Shown one piece after another: positions 18,047-27,420 of a DNA stretch of 64,000 bases. Both the position numbers and the translations under genes were made by a program. The DNA comes from RQOF01 sp964461135 (GTDB lineage Bacteria; Calditrichota; Calditrichia; RBG-13-44-9), in the NCBI GenBank assembly GCA_964461135.1, contig CAYWTB010000008.1, positions 1-64,000 on the forward strand, given 5' to 3'. The notes under the pieces are model-generated. The model did no database searches. It worked only from the letters and a program-made list of their open reading frames with translations, and was not told where the DNA came from. Within the stretch, counting starts at the first letter, position 1. Each line of letters begins with the position of its first letter.

Positions 18047-19843
18047 CTAATCCGGCGACAGTACCGCCAGAAATGCTTCCTGCGGAATTTCCACCCGTCC
18101 CACCTGTTTCATCCGCTTTTTTCCTTCCTTTTGTTTTTCCAGCAATTTTCTCTTGCGGGTGATATCTCCGCCGTAGCACTTGGCCAGAACATTTTTGCGC
18201 AAAGCTTTTATTTCCTCGCGGGCAATCACTTTATGGCCAATGCTGGCTTGAATGACCACTTCAAACATCTGACGGGGAATCAGTCTGCGAAGTTTATTGC
18301 ACAAGGCCTTGCCCTGCTCATAGGCTTTATCTTTGTGAACGATGGTGGAGAGGGCATCCAGTGGCTCACCATTAATAAGAATGTCCAGTTTTACCAGGCT
18401 GGCGACCCGGTAACCGGTAAATTCATAATCCAGCGAAGCATACCCGCGGGAGACGGATTTCAGTTTATCGAAAAAATCGAAAATGACTTCCGACAGGGGA
18501 AATTCATATTCAATATCTGCACGGGATGGATCGATGTAAGAAGTATTTTTCAGAATACCACGTCGTTCATTAGCCAGTTTCATAACATTTCCGATATACT
18601 CCGGTGGCGTAATGATCTGGGCCCGGATATAAGGTTCTTCTATCTCTTCGATCCGCACCGGTTCCGGCATTTTCTGGGGATTTTCAATAATTACTGTTTC
18701 TCCGCTGGTGGTTCCCACCCGGTAAACCACATTGGGTGTGGTCATAATAATATTCTGTCCGAATTCTCTCTCCAGCCGTTCCTGCACTATTTCCATATGA
18801 AGCAGCCCCAAAAAGCCGGCACGGAATCCGTATCCCATGGCACTGGAAGTTTCGGGTTCATATTGAATAGCGGAATCATTCAAGGCTAATTTTTCCAGAG
18901 AGGTTCGCAAATCTTCAAATTCCTGGCTGACCACCGGATATATACCGCTGAATACCATGGGTTTGACGGCGCGGTAGCCGGGTAGGGGACGAGCGGCAGG
19001 ATGTTTCTGGTGTGTTACGGTATCACCAACACGTATGTCCCGCACATTCTTGGCTCCGCAGATCAGATAGCCCACCTCACCTGTTCTTAGTTTGTTTTTG
19101 CGCACTCGCTTCAGGCGGAGAAATCCGAGTTCTTCAACCTCAAAAGTTTCATGGGTGGCGAAAAAGCGGATCTTGTCTCCCTCCTGAATCTCACCATGAT
19201 AAACCCTGATCAGGGCCACCACACCGCGATAGTTATCGAAACTGGAATCGAAGATCAGTGCCTGTAGAAGTTCCTGGCTATCCCCTTTCGGAGGCGGAAT
19301 CCGCTGTATGATGGCTTCCATAATTTCATCAGTTCCCAGGCCGGTTTTAGCACTGGCCAGAATGATATCGTTTTCATCACAACCGATAAGTTCCATAATC
19401 TGGTGCCGGGTAGACTCTACCTGGGCACTGGGAAGATCAACTTTATTAATGACCGGAATAATGATCAGATCATTTTCCACTGCATGATAGAGATTGCTGA
19501 TTGTCTGGGCTTCCACACCCTGGGTGGCATCCACCAGCAGCAGGGCCCCTTCGGCGGCGGCCAGACTACGGGATACTTCGTAGGAGAAATCCACGTGACC
19601 CGGTGTGTCTATCAAATTGAAAATATATTCAATGCCGTCTTTATGTTTATAATCCATGCGGATAAAATGTGCCTTTATGGTAATTCCCCGTTCCCGCTCC
19701 AGATCCATGGAATCAAGAACCTGTTCCTTCTGCTCTCTTTTAGTCAGTGTATGGGTATATTCCAGCAGGCGGTCTGCCAGGGTTGATTTTCCATGATCAA
19801 TATGGGCTATAATGCAGAAATTTCGTATGTTTGCGTTACTCAT
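18047..19843 (-). CDS. lepA: Elongation factor 4 (LepA)
   Basis: A 598-residue translational GTPase, the normal length for LepA. G1 is AHIDHGKST near residue 13, the switch region includes RGITIKAH, G3 is DTPGH and G4 is NKVD. The C-terminal half contains the LepA-specific domain with RKNVLAKCYGGDITRKRKLLEKQ. EF4 back-translocates or rescues stalled ribosomes. It precedes lepB, the common lepA-lepB order. On the opposite strand a 252-codon open frame is only its shadow. Confidence 0.98.
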   Translation of the reverse strand: MSNANIRNFCIIAHIDHGKSTLADRLLEYTHTLTKREQKEQVLDSMDLERERGITIKAHFIRMDYKHKDGIEYIFNLIDTPGHVDFSYEVSRSLAAAEGALLLVDATQGVEAQTISNLYHAVENDLIIIPVINKVDLPSAQVESTRHQIMELIGCDENDIILASAKTGLGTDEIMEAIIQRIPPPKGDSQELLQALIFDSSFDNYRGVVALIRVYHGEIQEGDKIRFFATHETFEVEELGFLRLKRVRKNKLRTGEVGYLICGAKNVRDIRVGDTVTHQKHPAARPLPGYRAVKPMVFSGIYPVVSQEFEDLRTSLEKLALNDSAIQYEPETSSAMGYGFRAGFLGLLHMEIVQERLEREFGQNIIMTTPNVVYRVGTTSGETVIIENPQKMPEPVRIEEIEEPYIRAQIITPPEYIGNVMKLANERRGILKNTSYIDPSRADIEYEFPLSEVIFDFFDKLKSVSRGYASLDYEFTGYRVASLVKLDILINGEPLDALSTIVHKDKAYEQGKALCNKLRRLIPRQMFEVVIQASIGHKVIAREEIKALRKNVLAKCYGGDITRKRKLLEKQKEGKKRMKQVGRVEIPQEAFLAVLSPD

Positions 19844-20352
19844 TAACCGTCCAATGTAAATTCAAATTAATAAACCTGTTAATTTAAATTCTTTTAATTG
19901 GAATGTCAATCCATAAGGCAAAAGAACATAACAGCGGATGCCCGGCAGTGAAGGATAAATCCCGGATATTTGAGATATGATTTGCAACGTTATGAGCAGC
20001 AGGTTCCCGGGTAACTGAATTCTTATGTTGTCGATAACATGAAATCAGGCCGGAAATAATTGCGCCGGGCTTCTCGCCGGCCCTTGATCATTCTTCCCTT
20101 AACACCTTTGCTCCCGGCAGAAATCCTGAGGTCGTTTTCAGGGCGGACATATTGTTCGGTTCCGTCAGGCATGCGCCTCTCCTGTCAAAAAATATTAAAT
20201 CTAACCCTGTCATCAGAACTAATTTTTTTAAATGCGTATCCCGGTGAAAAATAGATTTGCATTTTTTCCTGCCCATTCCAGTCATAAAGAATCTTGAGGG
20301 GACCAAGGGGCGTTGAACCTGAAAAGCCGGCTGATAATTCAATGCAGACATC
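19844..20352. other. 509-base stretch between lepA and the GMC gene
   Basis: No intact gene is evident. The right part (20188-20352) holds a likely beta-barrel gene tail described separately. At 20035-20050 there is an imperfect inverted repeat ATGTTGTCGATAACAT (14 of 16 symmetric) that could bind a regulator or be chance. The lepA promoter must lie near 19850-19920, which is A/T-rich. The short open frames on either strand lack ribosome-binding sites. Confidence 0.5.
20188..20352 (-). pseudogene. Possible C-terminal fragment of an outer-membrane beta-barrel protein
   Basis: Directly after the GMC stop and in its frame, 55 codons read through to a TGA at 20185-20187. They include SAGFSGSTPLGPLKILYDWN and then KMQIYFSPGYAF. 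The pattern of a GP-starting strand, an aromatic hinge and a final YFSxGYxF strand is how Omp85, patatin-type and related barrels end. There is no start codon and no upstream barrel, so if real it is a fragment. The call rests on a short pattern. Confidence 0.33.
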
Positions 20353-21951
20353 TCAAGACAGCTGTTTCTCTTCTTCGCCAGCCCGTTTATGCGGGATCAG
20401 ACTAATGGCTCTTTCCGCAATAGCGGTAATGGTGAGAGACGGATTTACACCCGGATTGGCAGAAATTGCCGATCCGTCACATATATACATCTTTTTATAT
20501 CCGAATACCTGGTTGTTCTTATTGATAACGCCTTCCTGTTCATTCTTCCCCATCACGGCTCCCCCCAGAATATGGGCGGTTGTGGGAATTCCAAACAGGG
20601 TTTCGGTAAACAGTACAATCGGTTTTCCGTTAACCAGTTTTCCATATTTATCGGCCAGTATTTTCGCCTCGGGCACGAAGGGGGTGGGACTTTTTCCTTC
20701 TATTATGGAAGATTTCATTCCCAGCCGGCCCGGGCTGAACCGAAGTGTACTGTCAAGCGTGCGCATATAAAGAAGAATCTGGGTTCGCCGGGCAAAGTCC
20801 CGGACAAACAGTACTCTCAGGTTCTGCAGTGGATGGCGGATAATATTACCGAGGGCTTTCAGGACTCTGATGAAGGTGTTTTTTCCATGTACCAGGGGAC
20901 TCATCATCAGCCGCCAGAATCCCGAACCGGATGCATAACGCACTGGTTCCAGGTGGCTGTGAGGATCGCTGTGCAGGATGGAACCGATGGCTATTCCATC
21001 CGAAAAAACGGTTTGCCTGTTGAAAGTGGTGATACCGATTAGACTCTCCGAATTTGTTCTGATGCCGGCTCCGATTGTATTTGAAATATGAGGCAGCGAG
21101 GTTTTTTTTAATTTGAGCAGCAAGGGTACGGTACCCAATACACCGCCTGCGAATATTACTCCCTTTGAAGACACTTCTCCTTTTTTCCTGAAAAAAGCAG
21201 TGGATGTTCTCCAGCTGATGCGGTAACCGTCAGAACCATCGGTATTTCCCAGGGGAATCACATCATACACCTCAGATTCAGCCTGGATCTGTGCCCCTTT
21301 TTGCAGGGCCAGATGAATATAATTCTTATCCAGGGTATTCTTGGCATTATAGCGGCAGCCGGTCATACAACCCCCACAGAATATGCACCCCGCCCGTTCC
21401 GGTCCCTTTCCGTTGAAATAAGGATCGGGAACCGTCACTTCCGGTTCTCCGAAAAATACTGCAACCTGAGTAGGTTCAAAGTATTCCTGTTTGCCGATTT
21501 CCCGGGCCAGCTGCTGCAAGGCCAGATCCCCCGTTTCCAGGCGCGGATTAGCGGTGGTTCCCAGCATTTTTCTGGCAACCTGATAGTGAACTTTTAATTC
21601 CGATTCCCAGTCTGCCAGATGACCCCAGCTGTCCGCCCTGAAAAACTCAGGTTTGGGAAGGGGAAGCGTATTGGCATAAACCAGAGATCCTCCTCCCACT
21701 CCTGTCCCGGAAAGGACGGTGATGTGCCGAAAAAATGAAATTTTGAAAAATCCGAAAAAACGGATTAACGGTACCCAGAGCCAACGCTTCAGATTCCAGT
21801 TACTCCCGGGAAAATCTTCTTCCTTGAACCATTTACCTTTTTCAATTACCAGTACCTTATTTCCTTTTTCGGAAAGGCGCAAAGCGGCTACAGAACCTCC
21901 GAATCCCGATCCGATAACCACATAATCATAATCAGGTTGATTATTTGTCAT
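20353..21951 (-). CDS. GMC-family FAD oxidoreductase (cholesterol-oxidase-like)
   Basis: A 532-residue flavoprotein. The FAD-binding GSGFGGSVAAL lies at residues 13-23 with VLVIEKGKW after it, and GTGVGGGSLVYAN near residue 82 is the GMC signature of the cholesterol oxidase branch. A cysteine group CIFCGGCMTGC near residue 190 is typical of this branch in bacteria and might bind a cofactor. The C-terminal HILGGAVMG and NPGVNPSLTITA segments complete the fold. It likely oxidises an alcohol to an aldehyde or ketone. An aldehyde dehydrogenase gene sits just upstream in the same operon, which supports a two-step alcohol oxidation. Confidence 0.85.
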   Translation of the reverse strand: MTNNQPDYDYVVIGSGFGGSVAALRLSEKGNKVLVIEKGKWFKEEDFPGSNWNLKRWLWVPLIRFFGFFKISFFRHITVLSGTGVGGGSLVYANTLPLPKPEFFRADSWGHLADWESELKVHYQVARKMLGTTANPRLETGDLALQQLAREIGKQEYFEPTQVAVFFGEPEVTVPDPYFNGKGPERAGCIFCGGCMTGCRYNAKNTLDKNYIHLALQKGAQIQAESEVYDVIPLGNTDGSDGYRISWRTSTAFFRKKGEVSSKGVIFAGGVLGTVPLLLKLKKTSLPHISNTIGAGIRTNSESLIGITTFNRQTVFSDGIAIGSILHSDPHSHLEPVRYASGSGFWRLMMSPLVHGKNTFIRVLKALGNIIRHPLQNLRVLFVRDFARRTQILLYMRTLDSTLRFSPGRLGMKSSIIEGKSPTPFVPEAKILADKYGKLVNGKPIVLFTETLFGIPTTAHILGGAVMGKNEQEGVINKNNQVFGYKKMYICDGSAISANPGVNPSLTITAIAERAISLIPHKRAGEEEKQLS

Positions 21952-22017
21952 ATCTTACTTTCGTATTGATATTACTGTTAGACTGCTTCTTCCCGGTTTG
22001 AAAATGGTAAGCGGTAC

Positions 22018-23475
22018 TCAAAAGTACCTTACCAGGAGGTTTATAATTCGCCGCTTCCAGCCGGTATATGGTGGAAAGAGCAACTTAATCGGAGTCCAGC
22101 GGTTTCCTTTCATAAAGGATTTTTCGTGCGAAAATGCTTTGAAACCATAAAACCCGTGAGAGTTACCGAATCCGCTTTCTCCCAGTCCTCCGAACGGAAG
22201 ATATGGATGCATGAACTGTATAGCCACCTCGTTAATGCCCCCGCTTCCGGATGATGTATTATTAAATATTTCCCGAATATTTTTTTTGTTTTTACTGAAA
22301 ACATAAACAGCTAAGGGAATGGGGATTTGATTGATAATACTTATGGCCTCATCGGGTGTCCGGAAGGTAAGCAGCGGAAGGACGGGACCAAAAATTTCTT
22401 CCTGCATCATCTGCATATCGGATTTCACATTCCTGATTATTGTAGGGGGAATATAGCGTTGTCCATTATCCGGGATTCCACCGGTTTCCAGTTTGGCACC
22501 TTTCCCCACTGCCTCCCGGATGAGCTCCTTCGGGCGCTGATAATGCTGGTCGTCTATTATCCTGGCAAAATCGGGATTGGTTGATCTTTTCTGTTCCCCT
22601 TCACCGTAAAAACGGGCAAGCTCCTTCTTCAGGAGTAATAAAAATGTAGATTGGACAGTCTCATTTACCAGGACATAATCTGGTGCTACGCAGGTCTGGC
22701 CTGCATTGATGAATTTTCCCCATGCAACTTTTTTAGCAGCATCAACGAGGTTTGCGGTATCGTCAACAATGGTGGGGGATTTCCCCCCCAGCTCCAGAGT
22801 AACGGATGAGAGATTTCTGGCAGCCGCGGACATTATGACCTTCCCCACGACGTTGCTGCCGGTGAAGAAAATATGGTTGAACGGGTACTTCAGTAATTCA
22901 CCGGCCACTTCCTTGGTGCCGCAGATGATGGCTACTTCATTCTCGAGGAAAAGTTCAGTGACCATTGTTCTTACCAGTCGAGAGGTATGAGGTGAAAATT
23001 CCGATGGTTTTATGATGATACAATTTCCAGCTGCCAAAGCGGAAACGAGCGGGCCTGCGGCCAATAGAAAAGGAAAGTTCCATGGTGATATGATTAATAC
23101 CAATCCTTTCGGTTCATACTGAATCCAGGTCCTGACGGTAATTAAGGGAAGAGTCCGGCGGGTGGATTTTGGTTTCATCCAACTTTTCAAATGCCGCACT
23201 GCATGCCTGATTTCTGAGAGAACAAGAAAAATCTCCTGGGATTCAACTTCTGCCGGAGATTTTTTAAAATCCGCATCCACAGCGGCAGATATTTCAGTCC
23301 GGTGGGATAAAATCCACCCTTCAATTTTCTTCAGTTTGGCAATCCGGGTTTCAGCATCCGTCAGGATAATATTCCTTTTGTTCTGCTGCTGTTGAAGATA
23401 AATCCGTTTGATCTGATTTTTAACTTCAGCCTGTTGAGATTTTTCTGACTTGACAGCGATCTCTTCCGCAGACAT
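22018..23475 (-). CDS. Aldehyde dehydrogenase (fatty aldehyde type)
   Basis: An NAD(P)-dependent aldehyde dehydrogenase of about 485 residues. The motifs are SPWNFPF (cofactor channel), FTGSNVVGK, LELGGKSP with the general base Glu, and INAGQTCVAPDY with the catalytic Cys. The C-terminus has a long basic and hydrophobic tail, as in class 3 fatty aldehyde dehydrogenases that anchor to membranes. The ATG at 23475 with AAGGAACAAGG upstream is preferred; the frame is open 22 codons further. It precedes the GMC gene by 66 bases. Confidence 0.9.
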   Translation of the reverse strand: MSAEEIAVKSEKSQQAEVKNQIKRIYLQQQQNKRNIILTDAETRIAKLKKIEGWILSHRTEISAAVDADFKKSPAEVESQEIFLVLSEIRHAVRHLKSWMKPKSTRRTLPLITVRTWIQYEPKGLVLIISPWNFPFLLAAGPLVSALAAGNCIIIKPSEFSPHTSRLVRTMVTELFLENEVAIICGTKEVAGELLKYPFNHIFFTGSNVVGKVIMSAAARNLSSVTLELGGKSPTIVDDTANLVDAAKKVAWGKFINAGQTCVAPDYVLVNETVQSTFLLLLKKELARFYGEGEQKRSTNPDFARIIDDQHYQRPKELIREAVGKGAKLETGGIPDNGQRYIPPTIIRNVKSDMQMMQEEIFGPVLPLLTFRTPDEAISIINQIPIPLAVYVFSKNKKNIREIFNNTSSGSGGINEVAIQFMHPYLPFGGLGESGFGNSHGFYGFKAFSHEKSFMKGNRWTPIKLLFPPYTGWKRRIINLLVRYF

Positions 23476-23667
23476 AAATCCTTGTTCCTTCTTTGATTGA
23501 GTTGTAATAATAATTTTAATTTGCCCAAAATAGTCATGCAATATTAATTATACAACCGCTATGAAAAATTACCTATCGGTGATTTTACATGTCTTGCCAT
23601 CCGTAATACCACGCTGGTTAATTCATAATATGAATCTTTTCCGGAATTTTATTCTATCTCAAACCTT

Positions 23668-24600
23668 TCAGAATTGACTTTTTGTTTTTGATTTTAATCC
23701 CAGGGATAATAACCCTCCCACCATTGCAACTACATCTACCATCAGATATATTTCATGAAATCCTGGTAAGCTGTCTGAATTGGAGGCAATAAAGGCCCCA
23801 GCAAGTGTGGTTCCGATCATTGTGCCGAAACTGCCGCCCAGGCTGAGCATGCTCTGGGCGGAAGGGCGCTCCATTTCGTTGGTTTCTGACAGGGCAAGAT
23901 CCCAGACGGAGGTTCCTAACAGGGCGCTTAATCCTACGCCCAGAATAATTACACAGACAAGAAATTCAGTTAAATTGTGAGGCGTAGTAAGCAAAAGAGC
24001 TCCCAGAGCGGTAACGAATGTACCCAGAAACAAAACAAATTTTGCCCCCGCATGGTCCACCATTATGCCCCTGGGTTCGGTAAGCAGAAGAAATGTAAGG
24101 GCAGTAGCGGTCATCAGTATTCCGGCCGAGCCGGTGCAGATGTTCAGAGACCTGGTGGCGTATAAGGGAAGAAATACCAAGCCAGCCTCTGCAATACCTC
24201 CGGGAAAAGACAGATAAAGTCCGATGTTCAGTTGTCTGTTTGAGAACAACTGGGGGGAAACTACAGGTGCGATTGACCGGCGTTCCATGATAATAAAGAT
24301 AAACAGCAGTATAAATCCCGGAAGAATCCAGGGCCAAACGGCCGGAGAGAGAAGACTGTCCAAAAGCTGCTTACTGTTTATTTTATTTAAGCCATAGGTG
24401 AGACTGGCCAGGCCCAGAACCATGAGAATCATTCCCTCCGGATATCGAGAGGCTGTTCATGTACTCCCTGGTCTTCGGGAAGAGTCCTGGCGCCTAAATT
24501 AAAATACCTGCCGCAACGGGAAGATTCAGGTAAAAGATGGGGGTCTATCCCAGCCATTGGGTAAGCCAGTTACCAGCCGGCGGGATTACCGCCAGATAAA
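23668..24600 (-). pseudogene. Decayed DHA2-type MFS transporter
   Basis: The intact part (23668-24432, 254 codons) covers the C-terminal half of a 14-helix DHA2 drug-efflux transporter. Just upstream, pieces of the same family appear in other frames: LGARTLPEDQGVHEQPLDIR shortly before the ATG, and IFYLNLPVAAGILI before that, needing at least two frameshifts to join. No N-terminal half is present, because the next gene's stop lies at 24608. The ATG used for the 254-codon frame is therefore an internal methionine. A truncated and shifted gene is the best reading. Confidence 0.78.
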
Positions 24601-24607
24601 AATTTCC

Positions 24608-25222
24608 TCAGGGGTCAGATTCCCTCTGCAGATCTTTAATTCGCCCGTTTGCATAAACGATATACGGTTTATAAATTGAGTGTGCATATTCTACAAATTT
24701 TATGAATGCTGCCAAGGCTTCCTGAAATCGGTCACTTTTATCACAGGATAAAGCCTTATTAAAATATATTTCCGGATAATCAGACAGAAAAACCAGTGCA
24801 CTGTCATAATCCATGATTGCTTTATTATATTCAGATAGACTAGCCCAGGCAATTCCTCTCTCATTATATGCCAGCCCGAAACCCGGATTAATCTGTAATG
24901 CGCTGGTCAATTTCTCGATTTTACCATCCAGGCTGTCCCTGTTTCCCAGCTGAATAGCCTGGAAATAAAGGACTGCGGCATCTTTACTTAATTTATTTCC
25001 CAGAGTTTCCTCAACCACGGCCAGATTCATTTTCGCCGGTACATATAGAGAATCTGCGCTGAGAGATTCTGAAAAACATGTCCTGGCGCTTACAAAATCG
25101 CCCTCAATGCCGTATTGCACTCCTCTAAAATAATCAAATCTTAATGTGTCCTGGCCATATAGAAACGTAAAGGGTACAAGAATGAAAGAAAGCAGTGAAA
25201 AATACCAATTAATGTTTTCCAT
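24608..25222 (-). CDS. Secreted TPR-like protein, unknown function
   Basis: A 204-residue protein with an N-terminal hydrophobic segment (residues 6-22, ending at FLYGQ) that looks like a signal peptide. After that come three or four tetratricopeptide-like helix pairs: ARTCFSESLSADSLYVPAKMN, AVLYFQAIQLGNRDSL, FGLAYNERGIAWASLSEYNKAIMDY and YPEIYFNKALSCDKS. It should be periplasmic and act as a binding module. The gene follows nothing closely and ends beside the decayed MFS gene. I do not recognise a specific family. Confidence 0.65.
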   Translation of the reverse strand: MENINWYFSLLSFILVPFTFLYGQDTLRFDYFRGVQYGIEGDFVSARTCFSESLSADSLYVPAKMNLAVVEETLGNKLSKDAAVLYFQAIQLGNRDSLDGKIEKLTSALQINPGFGLAYNERGIAWASLSEYNKAIMDYDSALVFLSDYPEIYFNKALSCDKSDRFQEALAAFIKFVEYAHSIYKPYIVYANGRIKDLQRESDP

Positions 25223-25420
25223 CGAAAAATATAATCCTTTCTGCCGAAATCAACCGGTCTCACTGTTGTTTCTGGAGAAGGTGGAAAGTCAGCTGGTAAT
25301 GGCCTCAAAGCCACACATACTATCGGATAAAATCCGGTAAATCTTAATGATAAATCGGATTATAAAATTGAGTGGAACTTATATAATCCCGGAAGGTGAC
25401 ATGGCTTCAAAATCCGGATC

Positions 25421-26878
25421 TTATTGAATTTTAGAGCGATTGCGTTGCCATAGTGGCCAGTAAGGACTTTTTTGCTGTGCGAAGTGGTGAGCAGGGAGAA
25501 AAAAGTGAAGTGCGGGATGAAAACCCATCATGGTTGCCCAGGATCTTACACTCCGCAGTACCCGTATTGCCCGTACAAGTCCTACACCCTTTTCCTCCCG
25601 GACGTTTTTTATCTGCAGAAAAGCAAGTAATCGTAAAACGGCAGAAATCAGAAAAACAACTTTCAAATTGGAAGCGGTTGTAAACGACAGAAAACCGGGG
25701 GACTCCGGAACAAGAGAGGCGAATAAACCACCGGCAAGCGCTCCCAGACCTGCGGTTATACCGTTAAGGAAATTCCAGAATGCAAAATAAACCGAATTCC
25801 CGTTTTCCGGTGCTATACGAAAAAGCAGGTTTACAGCACACAGATTGAATCCTGCCCATACAAATCCACCAATAATATGTAAAAGGGGAATGAGCAGAAA
25901 AACCGAGTAGAAGGAGTCGTTTGTGAATATCCAGAGTAACGGCAGGATGCATGCGAAAAATGCAGTGATTATGATAACCGGTCGGTTACCGATCTGATCG
26001 GAAAAGTGACCCCAGGCCCACATTCCGGTTAAATCCGCCAGAGCCGAAGCAACCGTCAACACGCTCACCAGTGTATAACTTAACTGAAGATCTTTGAGCA
26101 TGTATACGATAAAGAAAGGGGAAGCAAAATTAACTGCAAAAGACCAGAGGGTTCCAAAACGAAGAAAGTGTGTAAAACTTTTGTCCTTCAGGGGAGCCAG
26201 AAATCTGGTTCTGAGACCCGCATCGGGTCGGTTATTGGTCGTAATTTCCGTCTGTCTTGTGAGGAAAAAAATACTCACGGCAGCAAAAATAACCGCCAGG
26301 AGGAAAATAATTTCAAAAGCCCTGCTCCTTGGCGAGTCAGGAAACGCGCAGTCAAACCAGTCCAGATAATAGCCTCCCATAACGGTCATGGTGATCGTAA
26401 GAATCCCCAGAATACTGTTACGCAAACCGAAATAGCGTCCCCTTATCTCCTCTGGAACCAGGAGGGACATCCAGGAAAGCCAGGATACTCCTGAAAGGGC
26501 AGCCAACAGGTGGTATACAATGATACAGATAATAAGATAGCGGAGCACCCGTCCCGGTTCTCTGGCAGCCAGAAAAAAGCTAAATATGATTATGGGCAAC
26601 CAAATGGCCCGGGCCAGTGAAGCAGAGAAGAGAACAATTACTTTTCTATTCTGATATTTCTCGACAAAATAAGCACCAGCCAGTTGAGAAAAAGTGGCAA
26701 AAAATGGGATGGATGCCAGCAGGCCAATCTGAAAGTCAGTGGCATTCAATGCCAGGGCGAATGCAGGAAGAAAAATGCTGCCGGTGAGAACAGCAAAACT
26801 CTGCGCAAATATTCCATCATAGATGGATATTCTTAAGGCAGACAGAATTGTATTTAAATTAACCGGCCTGTTACTCAT
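25421..26878 (-). CDS. Major facilitator superfamily transporter
   Basis: A 485-residue membrane protein with about 12 hydrophobic segments. The first pair of helices is followed by the loop EKYQNRKVIVLFSA (near residue 70), a loose version of the MFS loop motif, and RGRYFGLRNSILG near residue 150 is typical of the MFS_1 group. The middle loop HFSDQIGNRPVI repeats the motif in the second half. The last 60 residues after the final helix are basic and proline/histidine rich, longer than usual for the family. The substrate is unknown. Confidence 0.82.
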   Translation of the reverse strand: MSNRPVNLNTILSALRISIYDGIFAQSFAVLTGSIFLPAFALALNATDFQIGLLASIPFFATFSQLAGAYFVEKYQNRKVIVLFSASLARAIWLPIIIFSFFLAAREPGRVLRYLIICIIVYHLLAALSGVSWLSWMSLLVPEEIRGRYFGLRNSILGILTITMTVMGGYYLDWFDCAFPDSPRSRAFEIIFLLAVIFAAVSIFFLTRQTEITTNNRPDAGLRTRFLAPLKDKSFTHFLRFGTLWSFAVNFASPFFIVYMLKDLQLSYTLVSVLTVASALADLTGMWAWGHFSDQIGNRPVIIITAFFACILPLLWIFTNDSFYSVFLLIPLLHIIGGFVWAGFNLCAVNLLFRIAPENGNSVYFAFWNFLNGITAGLGALAGGLFASLVPESPGFLSFTTASNLKVVFLISAVLRLLAFLQIKNVREEKGVGLVRAIRVLRSVRSWATMMGFHPALHFFLPAHHFAQQKSPYWPLWQRNRSKIQ

Positions 26879-26981
26879 ATTGAGATTAAATAATACAAAA
26901 AGAGTGGACTGATAATCTTCTCAGTTGTGATCATCATGTAAAATTATCAAGACAAAGATTATTATGGAAAATTAGAAAACT

Positions 26982-27269
26982 TTATCTGAATTTTGATTTT
27001 GCACGTTCTATGGAGCTTCGAAGTTCCTTCCAGCTGGTTTCAAAACCGATTTTTAACTCTTCCCAGGAATCTTCTCCACTATTCTTCAAATCAGCCAGTT
27101 TTTTCAGGACATCAGCCCGGCGGGTCTCAATTTTCTGCAGGGCTCCTTTGTACTCATTCTTGACTATTTCTTTTTTTCGATTGACTTCGCCAATCTGGGT
27201 ATCCAGTTCTTTATCCCATTGCCGCAACTGTTTTTCCATTCTCTCAATATAAGATGATCTTTTTGACAT
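26982..27269 (-). CDS. Small coiled-coil protein, unknown function
   Basis: A 95-residue highly charged protein, almost all helix: ERMEKQLRQWDKELDTQIG, then KIETRRADVLKKLADLKN, and ESWKELRSS-type repeats to the C-terminus. It should form a coiled coil. The ATG at 27269 is chosen because AAGAGGA lies just upstream; the frame is open 44 codons further without any sign of coding. Proteins of this kind often accompany stress and envelope genes, and its neighbour upstream is a DUF2231 protein. No family name can be given. Confidence 0.7.
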   Translation of the reverse strand: MSKRSSYIERMEKQLRQWDKELDTQIGEVNRKKEIVKNEYKGALQKIETRRADVLKKLADLKNSGEDSWEELKIGFETSWKELRSSIERAKSKFR

Positions 27270-27420
27270 GAAAAAAATCCTCTTTATGTTAAATCCACCA
27301 TTGAATTTAATATATGCCGGTTGGAGAAAATATCTGTTTTCTAATTTTTTTCTAAGATAAAGATGTCTGTTTCCCCTTGGATTGCCGTCCCGGACACTCA
27401 CGTGCCATATGTCTGAAATG

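Noticed and set aside
18131..18889. 252-codon open frame on the plus strand inside lepA
   Set aside because: It is antisense to a fully conserved gene, has no ribosome-binding site and its product matches no family.
20088..20351. 87-codon frame just after the GMC gene as a separate small gene
   Set aside because: No ribosome-binding site, unlikely composition, and a neighbouring frame over the same bases resembles a barrel tail better.
20389..21042. 217-codon frame opposite the GMC oxidoreductase
   Set aside because: Shadow of a conserved coding region; composition is not protein-like.
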